This document shows, piece after piece, positions 1 through 11,811 of a DNA stretch of 64,000 nt. The notes below the pieces were generated by a model. The model was given only the letters and a program-made list of their open reading frames with translations. It was not told where the DNA came from and ran no database searches. A program made the translations under genes and the position numbers. Numbering within the stretch: position 1 is the stretch's first letter; the number at the start of each line of letters is the position of its first letter. The DNA comes from Candidatus Absconditabacteria bacterium (GTDB taxonomy: Bacteria > Patescibacteriota > Gracilibacteria > Absconditabacterales > Absconditicoccaceae). The stretch spans positions 83,252 to 147,251 of the forward strand of contig JAQUVI010000003.1 in the NCBI GenBank assembly GCA_028693445.1, in the 5' to 3' direction.

Positions 1-126
1 TTCTGGCTGTGTTGGTTCTTCTTCTGGCTGTGTTGGTTCTTCTTCTGGCTGTGTTGGTTCTTCTTCTGGCTGTGTTGGTTCTTCTTCTGGCTGTGTTGGT
101 TCTTCTTCTGGCTGTGTTGGTTCTTC
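1..126 (-). repeat. Six tandem copies of a 21-nt coding repeat
   Basis: The 21-bp unit (ttctggctgtgttggttctt plus c) repeats without a mismatch about six times and continues past the window edge. On the minus strand it encodes EEPTQPE. The perfect nucleotide identity implies recent expansion or gene conversion and predicts copy-number variation between strains. Confidence 0.95.
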
Positions 127-324
127 TATAATTTCTTGTGCATAACTAGAATTAGGAGTCCCTGTATATAAAATATAACTTGCTCAAAAAAGCATAATTA
201 TTTTAGTAACGAGAAATATTCAACCCAAAAGTCATCATAAAAATATATATTTATGTTGATGTTTTTTTACATGCGCAACTACCTTTTTTGCATGATGAAC
301 AACATGATGATTAACCTTTAACAT
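1..324 (-). CDS. Exported/membrane surface protein with EEPTQPE repeats (partial)
   Basis: Reading leftwards from the ATG at 324, the protein starts with a His/Lys-rich stretch (MLKVNHHVVHHAKKVVAHVK), followed by a hydrophobic segment at about residues 26-50 containing four in-frame TGA codons, then a short GTPNSSYAQE linker. After that comes a perfect tandem array of the heptapeptide EEPTQPE that runs off the left edge of the window. The layout is a cytoplasmic basic tail, one membrane anchor or uncleaved signal, and an extracellular Pro/Glu/Thr spacer; what lies beyond the spacer cannot be seen. Such spacers commonly lift a domain away from the cell surface. It is followed upstream by a bidirectional hairpin shared with the next gene. 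No family is recognisable. Confidence 0.8.
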
Positions 325-342
325 AATTTAAATATAATAAAT

Positions 343-379
343 AAAAATTCTGACTACAACAATTATAATCAGAATTTTT
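343..379. terminator. Bidirectional hairpin terminator-like element
   Basis: An 11-bp perfect stem (aaaaattctga / tcagaattttt) around a 15-nt loop. It lies between the start of the repeat protein and the end of the SLH gene, both on the minus strand, with A/T runs on both sides. It most likely ends transcription from the SLH gene. Confidence 0.7.
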
Positions 380-406
380 ATTTTGTCAAAAAAACGAAAA
401 GATTTT

Positions 407-1222
407 TTATTGAGTATTTACAAATGAAAACAAGGTTTTAAACTGACTAATAAATTGTTTATTATCTTTGGTTTCTATATTTTGAGTATTATTTTGTAAA
501 GGTGTTGTTACATCTTGTTTAAATCCACGAAACAAAACAGCAGCAAATTCTCATCTATTAATAATATCAGTAGTACAAAATGTATGTGTTTGATCTAAAT
601 TCAATAAATTACAAATTTCTTCTTTTGTAAGAAATTTATTTGGAAAAAACATTTTCTTCCCCTCTTTCTCCTCAATCATTTGATCAATCCATCATTGTTG
701 TTCTGCATATGCAACATAAGAAGCATATGAAGTATTTTGGGCTACATCGAAAAACCAACCACGCAAAGGAAAAACAATTGGAGATAATTGAGCTTTTGAT
801 TTTGCAAGACGATATTTTACCATCATAATAACAAATTCATACCTACGAAGATAATTGTCTGGATAAAATTTTTCACGATTAACATCAATAACTCCCAAAT
901 CTGCCAATGCCAAAATTTCATTAACATAAGGATTTTCTTGTATATCAATCAACAATAGTGGATCATCTACCTGTAATCCGGCTGTTCATTCGAAGAAATT
1001 TTGATCTGATGACAAAGAAATGATTTCTTTGAAAACCCCCTGTAATCTCTCTGATAATCTAGTCACAAAAATTGAAATATCTTTCTTTTCTGTATCAATT
1101 GGTTGAGAAAAATCATCTCAAGCAGCAAAGACACTTGAACCCAGAAAGAAAATTCATAAAAAGGTTACCATGCTAAAAAATGTTTTTTGCATAAACCTTT
1201 TTTTAAAAAATAATTTTTTCAT
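407..1222 (-). CDS. Secreted protein with S-layer homology (SLH) domains
   Basis: A 271-residue protein beginning MKKLFFKKRFMQKTFFSM, a typical signal peptide with the hydrophobic core at about residues 17-33 and a FAAGDD cleavage region. The middle and C-terminal part contains SLH-type repeats: a segment with VNEILALADLGVIDVN followed by FYPDNYLRRYEFVIMMVKY, and a weaker copy near TKEEICNLLNL and GEFAAVLFRGF. SLH domains bind secondary cell-wall polymers and hold proteins at the surface. No enzymatic domain is visible, so it is probably a structural or anchoring surface protein. The ATG at 1222 gives a complete signal peptide; the internal ATG at 1192 is an alternative. The end is TAA at 407-409. 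Confidence 0.82.
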
Positions 1223-1322
1223 ACAATAGCTTGTGGGATAAAAACCTTGTGTAGTAATATTTGCCCATAAAAGCGTGTGTATTATAACCCGTTTTTTTAA
1301 TTTGTCAAGTCAATTTACAAAA

Positions 1323-2546
1323 ATGAATTATTCAATCAAAAAAATTCAAGGTATAGACTGTATTTTTGCACCTATGCAAGATAGTAATTCTATCACAATT
1401 GAGATTATGTGCAAGGCTGGTAACCAATATGAAACAAAAACGACAAATGGAATAAGTCACTTTTTGGAACATCTTTTTTTTAAATGAGGAAAAAAATACC
1501 CGACACCAAAATCTGTAGCAGAAGCCGTAGATAAATTTTGATGAGAATTTAATGCATATACTGGTGATGAATATGCTGGATATTATGTAAAATGTGCTCC
1601 TGATTTTGTAAACAAAGCAATCGATGTTTTATGAGATATGATGATAAATGCACAATTTCCAAAAGATGAACTAGAAAGAGAAAAATGAGTAGTCATACAA
1701 GAACTAAAAATGTACGAAGATAATCCCATGGCTCTAGTAACACAAAAACGACAACAACGATACTTTGGAGACAACAATTACGGACGACCAACAATCTGAA
1801 CTATAGAAAATATTCTGTCTTTCAATCAAGACATGCTTTTCCAACACAAAGAACAACTATATACCAAGGACAATCTCATAATTATAATTACCGGTAAAAT
1901 CAAAAATCAATCTGAAATAGAAGAACAACTAGCTCCAATATTTCAAAATTTACCAGACAAAAAAACTTACGAAAAAACCCCTTTTCCAAATTATAAACCA
2001 TCAGAAAAATCAAGTTTTTTTGACAAAAAAACCGAGCAAAACCATCTTGTTATATCAGCTGATTGATTTAAATGAAATGATAAAACAAGATATGCTGCAA
2101 GCGTATTAACAACTATCTTAGGGGGAAATATGTCTTCTAGATTTTTTCAAAATATCAGAGAAAAAGAAGGACTTTGTTATTATATCAGTGCTTCACATCT
2201 CAGTTGACAAGATGACGGAACATTTATGATGAGAGCAGGAATTGACAAAGAAAGATTTGATTTTGGTATAAAAAGAATTTACGAAGAAATCGAGATAATC
2301 GCAGGAGGAGATATTTCGCAAGAAGAATTCGACAACACTATCGGATTCAATATTGGTCAACTCCAAATGGGTATAGAATCCTCAGATCAAATGGCAAGTT
2401 TCCTCGGTGCTCAATATCTCCTCTACGGCAAAATTGAGACTCTCGATCAAATCGTCCAAACCTATAAAAACCTCAAAATTGAAGATATAAAAGCAATAGC
2501 AAACAAATTAAATAAGGAAAATCTGTATTTGTATTATATTAAGTAA
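1323..2546 (+). CDS. M16-family zinc metallopeptidase
   Basis: A 407-residue protein with the inverted zinc motif HFLEH at residues 46-50 in the usual N-terminal position, followed by the third-ligand region near [11 protein letters not shown]. The C-terminal half carries the second M16 domain with the characteristic [20 protein letters not shown] segment. This matches the length of single-chain processing-peptidase/PqqL-like M16 proteins (about 400-430 aa). These clamshell peptidases degrade small peptides or process presequences, usually as dimers. There is no signal peptide, so it is likely cytoplasmic. The ATG at 1323 is chosen because the earlier in-frame start adds a non-homologous extension. 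Several conserved glycines are TGA. Confidence 0.93.
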
Positions 2547-2557
2547 ATTTTTTGAAA

Positions 2558-2851
2558 TTAGATAACTCACTCTTTTTCTTTTTTTAAAAGTTCTTTTTTT
2601 TCTTCAATATCTAAATTTAAAATACCAATAAGTTCATCGACTGTCGTTTCCTTAAAAGTTTTCCCTTCATTTTTTGCATAATAGTTTGATATAGCTTCTG
2701 ATAAATCTGACGTCAAAGAAATTGAAATTCATTGACCATAAATTTTGGTTTTTCAATTAATTTTTTCCTTAGATTTAAGTTCTTCTAATTCATAAATAAC
2801 ACTATTTATATGATCAATTTTTTGTTGAAGCATAATTAATTCAAAATACAT
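2558..2851 (-). CDS. Small coiled-coil protein of unknown function
   Basis: A 97-residue protein starting MYFELIMLQQKIDHINSVIY with a helical, Lys/Glu-rich N-terminus and C-terminus and three in-frame TGA. The central TKIYGQGISISLTSDLSEAI stretch looks like a short globular element. No family is recognised. It is convergent with the M16 peptidase, with 11 nt between stops. The start could also be the second Met at 2833. Confidence 0.6.
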
Positions 2852-2954
2852 AAAACGACACCAATTATACAAAAACAGATCTTATTTTCAATAAGATATT
2901 GACTTTACAAAAAATAAAAATATAAAACAAACATAAACTAAAATTTCAAATAAT

Positions 2955-3806
2955 ATGAAACAAAAATTGATTCATCCAGATTTTAGAAAAACAGCTAAAA
3001 TCAACCCGTTTGATACAGAATATCAGAAACTACTCAAAAAGATTCTGACAAAAGGTGTGCAAAAAACCGACAGAACAGGCACAGGAACAATCAGTATCTT
3101 TGCTCATCAAATGAGATTTGATCTAGCAAAAGGATTTCCTTTGCTTACGACAAAAAAGCTCCATATGAGATCAATCACTTATGAACTTTTATGGTTTCTA
3201 AGAGGAGATACCAATATCAAATATCTCAACGACAACAAAGTTACTATTTGGGACGAATGGGCTGATAAAAATGGTGAACTTGGACCAATTTATGGACATC
3301 AGTGGAGATGTTGGCCAACTATTGATAGGAAACATATTGATCAAATAACCCAGCTGATCAACGATCTCAAAAAAAATCCCGATGGTAGACGTCACATTGT
3401 ATCAGCATGGAATGTTGGAGAAATACCAAAAATGGCTTTACCACCTTGTCATGTATTATTCCAATTTTACGTAGCAGACGGAAAACTATCATGCCACCTT
3501 TATCAAAGGTCATGTGATACATTTATTGGTGTACCATTCAATATTGCATCATATGCTTTATTGACAATGATGGTTGCGCAAGTAGTTGGTTTGGAATTGG
3601 GAGAATTTATTTGGACAGGTGGTGATACCCATCTCTATCTCAACCATCTAAAACAAGCTGAAGAACAACTAACTAGAGAGCCTAAAAAACCTCCAGTTAT
3701 GAAAATCAATCCCGATGTAAAAAACATCTTCGATTTCAAATTCGAAGATTTCACATTGGAAAATTACGATCCGCATCCGCACATAAAAGCGAATATTTCT
3801 GTTTAA
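2955..3806 (+). CDS. thyA: Thymidylate synthase
   Basis: Converts dUMP to dTMP with methylene-tetrahydrofolate. The 283-residue protein has all ThyA landmarks in order: DRTGTGT near residue 39, the WFLRGDTN segment, GPIYGHQWR, catalytic Cys165 in [24 protein letters not shown] and the C-terminal DPHPHI region. Its length is normal for the family. It contains no TGA codon, although it has many glycines, all GGN, unlike most neighbours. This is compatible with transfer from a standard-code donor or with chance. Coupled to salvage through the cytidine deaminase at 48 kb, it suggests limited pyrimidine metabolism is kept. It is followed by a clear terminator. Confidence 0.98.
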   Translation: MKQKLIHPDFRKTAKINPFDTEYQKLLKKILTKGVQKTDRTGTGTISIFAHQMRFDLAKGFPLLTTKKLHMRSITYELLWFLRGDTNIKYLNDNKVTIWDEWADKNGELGPIYGHQWRCWPTIDRKHIDQITQLINDLKKNPDGRRHIVSAWNVGEIPKMALPPCHVLFQFYVADGKLSCHLYQRSCDTFIGVPFNIASYALLTMMVAQVVGLELGEFIWTGGDTHLYLNHLKQAEEQLTREPKKPPVMKINPDVKNIFDFKFEDFTLENYDPHPHIKANISV

Positions 3807-3820
3807 AAAAACTATTACAA

Positions 3821-3851
3821 AAAAAACCAGCATTTTTATGTCTGGTTTTTT
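3821..3851. terminator. Rho-independent terminator between thyA and xth
   Basis: The stem aaaaaaccag / ctggtttttt with a T-run on either strand lies between the convergent thyA and exonuclease genes and probably serves both. Confidence 0.85.
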
Positions 3852-3863
3852 TATCACTAATTC

Positions 3864-4652
3864 TTAGAAATCCCCTTCCATCACAATCGGGCAATGATCA
3901 CTTCCCATCACATCATCCTGATGAGCAACACGACTAACCAAAGGCACAACATCCTCAGATACCCAGAAATAATCTAATCTCCGCCCCACATTTCTTGGTC
4001 TAGCCCCTGCTCTATAACTCCGCCACGTATATTTATCTTTGAGTTCTGGATTGAAACGACGAAAGAGATCCACATAGCCATGAGCCACCATTTTGTCCAT
4101 TTCAGCTCTTTCTATCGGCAAAAATCAGATTGAATTTTCATTTTCTTTGGGTCTAGCAATATCAATTTCACGATGACATATATTGAAATCTCACGTAGTG
4201 ATGATTTTTTTACCTTTGGCGCGTAAATCATCAATATATTTCAAAAACCTCTCGTAAAATCATAATTTGTACGATAGCATCTCAGTTCCATCAGCTCTTT
4301 CTCATCAATTAGGAAAATATATATTCAACAAAACAAAATCTGAAAATTGGATTTCTACTACTCTTCCATCTTCATGGAAATGCTCCACTTCAGCGAAGGT
4401 TGATTTAATCTCATGCACATCCAAACTTTTTTTCCAAAATGTAGCAACACCAGCATATCCCGGTCTTTGCCCAGCATGCCAGATATACAGATAATCCTGC
4501 AAAAAAAACCTAAGCTCGACAGGAATCTGGGTTTCAAATGCCTTTACCTCCTGTAAACACAAAATATCAGGTTTCTCCTTTGAAACCCAGTCCAAAAAAC
4601 CTTTTTGCAAAACAGCACGAATCCCATTAACATTCCAAGAACAAATTTTCAT
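3864..4652 (-). CDS. xth: Exodeoxyribonuclease III / AP endonuclease
   Basis: A 262-residue endonuclease/exonuclease/phosphatase-fold enzyme that cleaves DNA at abasic sites in base-excision repair. The N-terminus MKICSWNVNGIRAV, the metal-binding Glu in ILCLQEVKAFE, NIYFPNG, ITTGDFNICHREID, RRLDYFWVS and the catalytic GSDHCPIVMEG motif near the C-terminus are all present. Length and motif order are as in E. coli Xth. The junction between NIYFPN and ERADG is a TGA read as the conserved glycine. A terminator-like hairpin follows the stop. Confidence 0.97.
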
Positions 4653-4664
4653 ATTTCCAATAAT

Positions 4665-7058
4665 TTAAAAATCATAAATTATTCTAATTGAATTGTTTGC
4701 GTTATGTAACATACGATATCTATCAATAATTCAAGTTTCATAAGTACGTTGCAACATAAGCATTACCCAACCCCTAATTTCAGGCATTTCAGGATATTCT
4801 ATCATTTTCATAATTCAATTTTCATTTAATGCTTGTAAATGTTTTGTATAATACAGATCACTGTTATTTCAAGAAACATTGTAAGTATCGCCAAAAATCA
4901 ATCTAGATAAAATAGTTCCAAATTGAGCTCTAGTTACAATATCATTTGGACGAAAAGATTTTTGAGGAATAATTCAATCAGATTCCAATCACATCAATCA
5001 AAGCTGACAAATTATTTTACTATAAAACTTCATTTCAGAAGATTGATCTTCCATATCATTATATTGATCACATCATTCTTTTGTAATATCTGAATATAAT
5101 CATACAATAGTAACAGCATATTCAGTTATCATTTTTGCAAGATGTTTTCTCAAAAGATTTCATCTAATATCAGCATTTTCTATAGGGCACATAGTTGTTA
5201 TTCAAAATCCATATGCAAACTGGAAAGCATCTATAAGTTCTTGTGGATAATCATCGTTTTCTACAGGGCAAGAATTTGCCGAACCATGAAAATCTCAATC
5301 ACAAATACCATCATAATAACTATAAGAATTATCTCCATCAGGACAGTTATCTTTCTCAAAACGAATTCACCCTCACCAACCTCATCAATCCAAAGATCAA
5401 TAATCAAATATTTTTTGTAAAACCAAAGTGGATCAAGAAAGAATCGCTTTTACATTATTTCCCATAATACGAAGATTTGAAAGATCAAGAAAATCAACCA
5501 ATTGAGAAGATCCAGATTCTGATTCAGTCCCTTTATAAATAGACATTCCCTGATTAATTAAACCACAATCAATATATCAGGTACCATCAGATCACAAATA
5601 AAAAACAGGATCCAAACCACCTTCAACAATAACAGTATTTCTTGCAAACAATGAAGAAATATTTTTATATCGGATATATTTATCATCACAACATCCAAGC
5701 TGAGAACAACTTTGTCTAGTTACAAAACTATAGTCTGAAATAATTCATTGATTGCCTACCATATCACGAACATTTACACTCACACGAATAGTTCACGATG
5801 CAGGAAAATCTACATGATTATATACTTCGACCATCCAGTTGGGCTGTAACGCATTACTACTAAGTCCTGAAAGATTCAACATATTTCCGCTAAAAACATA
5901 TGGCCCATAACTTGTTCCGTTGATTCCACTAAGCGTTACCACAATACTCCCCGAATTTACCCCAGCCCAATCATCTTCCACTCCAAATCTAATCAGCGTA
6001 TCATAGTTTACGAAAGAATCATTAACCACTGGAAACCTAGTCCCCGCAATCAACGTCGGACCTTGAGGATTATTAAAATTATAACTTATATTTCTTTGTA
6101 ATCACTTACGATCTCTAACTTGTACAGACAAATCAATTCTTTTTTCTATACCATAATCAAACAAAACTCCTGATGGAATTGAGACATTGTAATTTTTATC
6201 CAAAAATTGCCAAGTTTTGGCACTTGGAGTAGCGTAAGTTCATGAAGTGAATATACGAGTTTGTCCATTACCAGACAAAGTTATTTGCAATGTAGAAATA
6301 TTTATTCCGTATTGCGTATCTATTCACCAAATATTTCCTGTCCAAACATTTCCACCTGTCCAAACATAAGGAACACTAGAACTTGATCAACCAACATCTG
6401 TCAATGAAAGAGAAATTCATGAAAGATAAGTTTGTTTGATTGCTCAATTAATTGGAGTTGTTAAATAAATATTTGGAATCTGAGTATCATCTATACAAGG
6501 TTGTTGAAGAATATTATAAGATCAAGTTAAACGCGGATTTTGAAAAACTGGATTTATTTTATTAACTCATCATACACTCAAGCTTGTTTTAATAGTACTA
6601 CCATCATAAATAATAGCAAAAATTCATGTATAAAAATTCTGATTATAATTGGGAATAAATTTAATAGTTCAATATAATCATCAACTACCATCATATCAAA
6701 CTGTTCAATTATTACGATCAAGTTGAAGAATAGTTTTATCTTCATCAACCCAAGAAGGGCTTTGAGTTGGACTAGTCCAATTAGAAAATGTTTCAGTAGA
6801 AGCAACAAATAAATCACTTTGAAGCTCAGAAGCTAAATTAGAGTTAGAATAAAAAATATTTATTGGATCAAAAAGCAAACGAAGTAATCATGCAGTAGGT
6901 TTTTCTAACTGTGTATTTATTTTAACCTGCAAATTTTCAACACATCACTGTTGATAAGGAAAAGTAGGTGTCTCAGAATCAAAATAATAATATTGAGCAC
7001 CTACAGAAAAAATTATTCAAAATATAATATAAGCAACTAGGAAACCAATTTTTCTCAT
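4665..7058 (-). CDS. Large surface protein: cohesin-like + Ig-like domains + SLH anchor
   Basis: A 797-residue exported protein. The signal peptide is MRKIGFLVAYIIFGIIFSVG. The next 150 residues (QGCVENLQVKINTQLEKPTA to GTIKFIPNYN) have the beta-rich pattern of cohesin-like domains. Several Ig/bacterial adhesin-like modules follow, recognisable by the repeated connector FNNPQGPTLI and the DDWAGVNSGSIVVTLSGING segment, which recurs in the protein at 9538. The C-terminal part ends in SLH repeats (FRPNDIVTRAQFGTILSRLI; NENGIMKMIEYP). Cohesin-like plus SLH is the layout of an anchoring scaffoldin. The start overlaps the end of the upstream gene by 22 nt, implying translational coupling. Very rich in TGA glycine codons. 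The cohesin assignment is by pattern only. Confidence 0.75.
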
Positions 7059-7777
7059 ACAGTACGTTTATTTAATACCAATAAAATCTTTTTACGATAT
7101 ATGATAGCCAATACAAAAATCAAAAGCAATACCAATATAAGAATTCCATAAGACCAAATAAATGTCAGAATTTTAGATTGTTTATAATCTTCATTTATTT
7201 TATTAATTGTAGCGCTTAAACCATCTTCATAAGAAGTTCCTGCAAATCATCAAGAAATAACAGCAGCAGCATGTATACAAGCCTCCTGATCTATAACAAA
7301 ATTAGCTTGTCATACTTTTTGTAACTGATCAACTCCACCATAACTCAGGTTACTATCAGTAGTAATTCAATCACCCAAAAAATAAATTTTTATAGATGCA
7401 TCCATATCAGTAGGATTTGCTTCAAAATATAGTGTTCAGATAGATCATGATCAAGTTATAACTTGTTCTGGAAACACAGAGAAACCAACTATATGAACCA
7501 ATCAATTTGTTCTAACTACAGGAGGAAAAAAATAAGGGAAAAGAGATGTGTTTGGAATAAAATCCAAATATTTCATAGAACTTTCCAAAATAACATCAGT
7601 AGTAGAAACATTTTTACCCATAGCATCTACAAATACATCAACAACAACAGGACATCATGGACCAAAATTTTGTCAACTAATATATGAAAATCATATTTCT
7701 TGAGCATTAGACTGACTAACAAAAATAGACAAACCCCAAACAACAATACCAAATAAAATCAGATTTTTGTTTTTCAT
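7037..7777 (-). CDS. Exported cohesin-like protein with C-terminal membrane anchor
   Basis: A 246-residue protein with a signal peptide (MKNKNLILFGIVVWGLSIFV) and one beta-sandwich domain of about 130 residues: CPVVVDVFVDAMGKNVSTTD, a YLDFIPN loop and a GTLYFEAN strand, resembling cohesins (VxVxVDAxGxxVxxxD, then a late G-x-hydrophobic-x-F strand). It ends in a transmembrane helix (SYGILILVLLLIFVLAIIY) followed by a basic tail. It would display one cohesin-like domain on the membrane. Because TGA is sense, the frame passes through the ATGA junction and stops at TAG 22 nt inside the downstream gene. It is the second-to-last gene of the 4665-12867 run. Confidence 0.72.
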
Positions 7778-7802
7778 TTAAAATACATTTAAAAAGTAAA
7801 TA

Positions 7803-9503
7803 TTATTGAACCACGATTACACCATCTACAATAGTAAAATTTAATCCTGTAATATACAATGCATTACCAGAATAAACAGATCCATTAATTATATTATCAC
7901 TTGAATCATATATTTGTACATTACCTGTCAAAATAGCTCATGTCCATTCATATCAGCAAACCAAAATATCGTTACTTATACCTGTAAGATATGGATATGG
8001 AGAGCTAGTATTTGTACCAGTAACTATCAATGTAGTTCACGTAAATACAAAATTACCAAGATTAATTCATTCCAATATGTTTATATTCAATATTTCACTA
8101 CATCCAAAATAAGTACAATCTGGTCTAGTAGTAAATGTAGTAACCCTAGATCAAGTACTTCAAGCCAAATCATCAACAAAAGTATTTATAGTAACCAAAG
8201 TATTAGCAGGGAAATCCCAATTAGGTAAAAATTCCACTACATAGCTACCAGAATTACCAATACCTTCTGCTCAACCAGAAAGAGTTATTGTCAAATCACT
8301 TCATGAATAAATATAACCTGTAAGTAATTGAGTAGCTCAAGAAAGGATTGTAGGTATATCAATCTTTATACTTCCAGTATCAATACCAGCCCAAGTATCT
8401 GAAAATTTAAATTTAATAGGCAAACTTTTTGATGGACTAACAAAAGTTGATCAGTTAATATGAGATATTTCAGTAATTGTTGGTTTAACTGGATTATTGA
8501 AATAATAAGTCGCACTAGTTCATGTATTTACATTTCAACTTTCATTTGGATTATCTGTAGAATTCAAAACAACACTAACCCTTTTTTCTATTTCATATGG
8601 AGCTGGTGGATCAAAAGATACATTATATCATCTACGATTATTATTCCAGGTCAATTGATTACGAGATCAATCTCAGTTCCAATCAGTAATATTTAAACTA
8701 CTACCAGACAAAACATAAGACCAAGATGTAGAACATGTAGGACAAGATACCGTTGCTTTTATTGTCCCACTATTTACTCATCATTGATTATCTACAGTCG
8801 TTGGTGCCAAAACATAGTTTGATAAAAGCATTTCTTGTCAACTATACCAATAATGATTTGTTCATCCAACCCAATCATAAGTCAAAAAAGATATAGTCTG
8901 ATCTAAAGGAATATTAGAATTAGCTGAAGGATTTAAACTAGTAAAATTTGGTGCATTTGTATCAATTGTACAAGGCCAAGTAACAAAATTATATGTAGCA
9001 TCAACAACAGAAGCCAATATATCACCATTTGCATCTACACCGATAATAAATTGACCATCATCAGTTCATCCTAATCAATATGATATAGGCCCTCAATCAA
9101 TATTTACAAATTCCAAAGTTGTTGATAGAATATTTGAAATAGTTTTAAACCCAAAAGTAGCTGCTGAAATATCTCAAGTTCATGATTGTCATACAGCAAA
9201 ATTACCTCACATCCTATAACGATTTCATCACTCTATTTGAGAAACTTGATAATCTGTAAAAGGCGCATTAACTGATCAAGTAATAATCTGAGAATCAGAT
9301 GTATTAAATTTCAATGTACTTTGAAAAGCATTGTATCTTTGTCATGAAGAATTCAATCTCAAATTGATATCATAAGTACAATGTAATTTTAATTGCTGTC
9401 CAGATCATGGATCTAAAGAAAAACTAGGATCCTGCGCAAAAGAAAAACCAATAAATCCAAACAAAAACAACGTGTATAGAAAGTAATGTAAATAACGAGT
9501 CAT
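7803..9503 (-). CDS. Secreted cohesin-like/Ig-like repeat protein
   Basis: A 566-residue secreted protein. After the signal peptide (MTRYLHYFLYTLFLFGFIGF) comes a domain of about 140 residues with cohesin features (LKLHCTYDINLRLNSSG, YNAFQSTLKFNTSDSQIITG, ISAATFGFKT). Ig-like modules follow, with the same connector signatures as the flanking proteins (YYFNNPVKPTITEI, DTWAGIDTGSIKIDIP, VTTFTTRPDC). No membrane anchor, SLH or dockerin-like motif is visible at its C-terminus, which ends NFTIVDGVIVVQ. It could be held at the surface by interaction with its neighbours. The domain naming is an inference from pattern; the paralogy with the proteins at 4665 and 9538 is clear. Confidence 0.72.
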
Positions 9504-9537
9504 GATAATTTTACAATAAAAAAATAAAGAAAATATA

Positions 9538-11787
9538 TTACCAAATAAACAAGGAATCAAGAGAATCAACAAATTGATCTTTAAGTTGAAAATTTATACC
9601 AACTACTGCAATATCTGCTCCATTAATAGATCAATCACCATTAATATTTTTTGGATCCAAAACAGATATTCATCATTCTACAAATCCTGATCAAAAAACT
9701 ATTACTGATATATCATTTCAATTGATAACAAAATCATATTCTCAGTTTGTATTCTTTAAATCTCCAGCTATTTGATATCTATATCAATCATCTACCAAAT
9801 TACTTTTTTGTTGTGTATCATACAAATTAGATCAAGTAGTAAAATCAAATTCCATAACTTCTCATTGAGTAATTACTACCCCACTCAAATACGATGCAAG
9901 ATGTGATTGTCACTTATATACAATATAATAAGTTCAAGAAGGAACATTGTCCAACCATTCAGACGATCCTGTAGAAGAAGATTCTATAGATCAACTAATA
10001 ATAAAATTTTTATCTATATCATACAATCTAAGTTCTCCTATATTAGCAAGATTTCATCATGGACGACTTCCCGGAAATACTTTTATCACAAAATTACCAA
10101 ATCTAACCAAAAGTATTGTATCTCCATTTTCTCAAGTCAAATAAGCAACTATATTATTACCAGAAAAGACTAAATCAGATATATCTGTAAATTGCAAATA
10201 ACTTGCATCTCCAGAGAAATTTCAATGACCAGAATAAATTAATAATCCTTCATTTTCCGTACCACAATACAAATATCAAGTTTGTGTCAAATCTTCTCAA
10301 GTCAAATATGCATTTATACCTCCAGATACATATAAATTTGATAATACATAAGGAGTTATAATTCACTTAACATCTATATCTATTGGATTACAACATTGAA
10401 ATTCACTACAATCAGGTCTTGTAAAAAAATTATAATCTGAAATTGTATCTACATTGCCTTCCATATCTTCTGCATATACACTTACACGAATAGTTCATGA
10501 TGTTGAAAAATCGACATGATTATTAATGTCAATATACCAATCTGGCTGATTTGCTATACCAACAATACCAGAAAGATTTAAATCAGATCAACTAAATTGG
10601 TATGGTCCATAGTTAGTTCAATTTATTCAACTCAAAGTAACAACAATACTTCCAGAATTAACTCCTGCCCAATCATCTTGTATGCCAAGTCTTACAGGAG
10701 TACTCAAATTAACATAAACAGCTGATGCTGATGGACTTCTAGAATCAGAAATTAATGTAGGTCAAACCGGATTATTAAATGTAAATGATAATACAGAAGA
10801 TTGATTGTTATTACGATCTTTTACACTACCTGTTATAACAATTGTTTTTTCAATACCAAAATCAAAAAGATCTTCTGGATTAATATTAACCATATAATTT
10901 GATATGTTGTCTTGCCAAGTTTTTTGAACTCCAGTAATCAAAATACCATCAGAATTAGTATAAATCTTACCAGTTCAATTACCATTAATATACAATACAA
11001 ACGTTTCTGGATCTATACCATATTGATTAGATATCAATCATCATGCATTTCATGTCCATACTCCACCACTCCATACATAAGGAACATTTCAAATTCAAGA
11101 AACTCACGAAGCATCATTAAGATTCAAAATAACTCAATTTGTATAAGAAACCTTAGTATTTATAGATGGAGTATTAAGTGTCATAATAGGATTATTTGTA
11201 TCAGCAACACAAGGTTCTTGTAAAAAAGAATATGTTCATGTTAATTGAGAATTCTGAGAACTAGAATTTATCTTATTTACTCATCATACACTCAATGTAG
11301 TCATTGTTGTATCTCAAAACGCATATACTATAGATACAACACCTGTTGAAATATTATACAATGGCGTAAATTTTAAAAGTCAATAAAGACCATTTGAAGA
11401 AAAACTTGGAGTTGCTCAATTGTTACGATCCATTTGAATACGAGTATAATTACTACCAACAACCCAAGATGGTGTTTGATCAGGAGACGTCCAAACACTA
11501 AATACCTCTGTTGATCATAAAAACAAATTTGTTTGAAGAACAGTAGAAATATCAGAAGTATTATAAAAATAAGCCAATGGATCCAATTGCAGTTGCAAAA
11601 GACCAGCAATTATTCCTGTTCATTCTGTATTAACTCTAACTGCTAATGTTTCCGAGCATCATTGTTGATATGGATAAGTAGAAGTCTGTGGTGATGTATT
11701 AGTATCAAAATAATAATACTGACCATCAACAAACATTCATACTACCAATAAACAAATAGAAGCAAATAAAATCAGATTTTTTTTCAT
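9538..11787 (-). CDS. Scaffoldin-like protein: cohesin-like N-terminus, Ig-like domains, dockerin-like C-terminus
   Basis: A 749-residue secreted protein closely paralogous to the one at 4665: the same YYYFDT N-terminus after the signal peptide, the same cohesin-like first domain and the same DDWAGVNSGSIVVTLSGING module. Instead of SLH repeats it ends with an EF-hand-like loop, NINGDGSINGADIAVVG, matching the dockerin type I calcium loop (N-x-N-x-D-G-x-I-N-x-x-D). Only one such loop is present, whereas classical dockerins have two. A module with FPGSRPG and LYDIDKNF precedes it and is shared with the 11812 gene. A protein with both a cohesin-like and a dockerin-like end fits a linker scaffoldin. 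Confidence 0.73.
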
Positions 11788-11811
11788 AAAAATATTTAAA
11801 AAAATAAATAA

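Noticed and set aside
5142-5467. Plus-strand frames inside the large surface genes (for example 5142-5467, 9907-10173)
   Set aside because: Antisense shadows of TGA-rich minus-strand genes; the TCA-to-TGA complement removes stops in the opposite frame.
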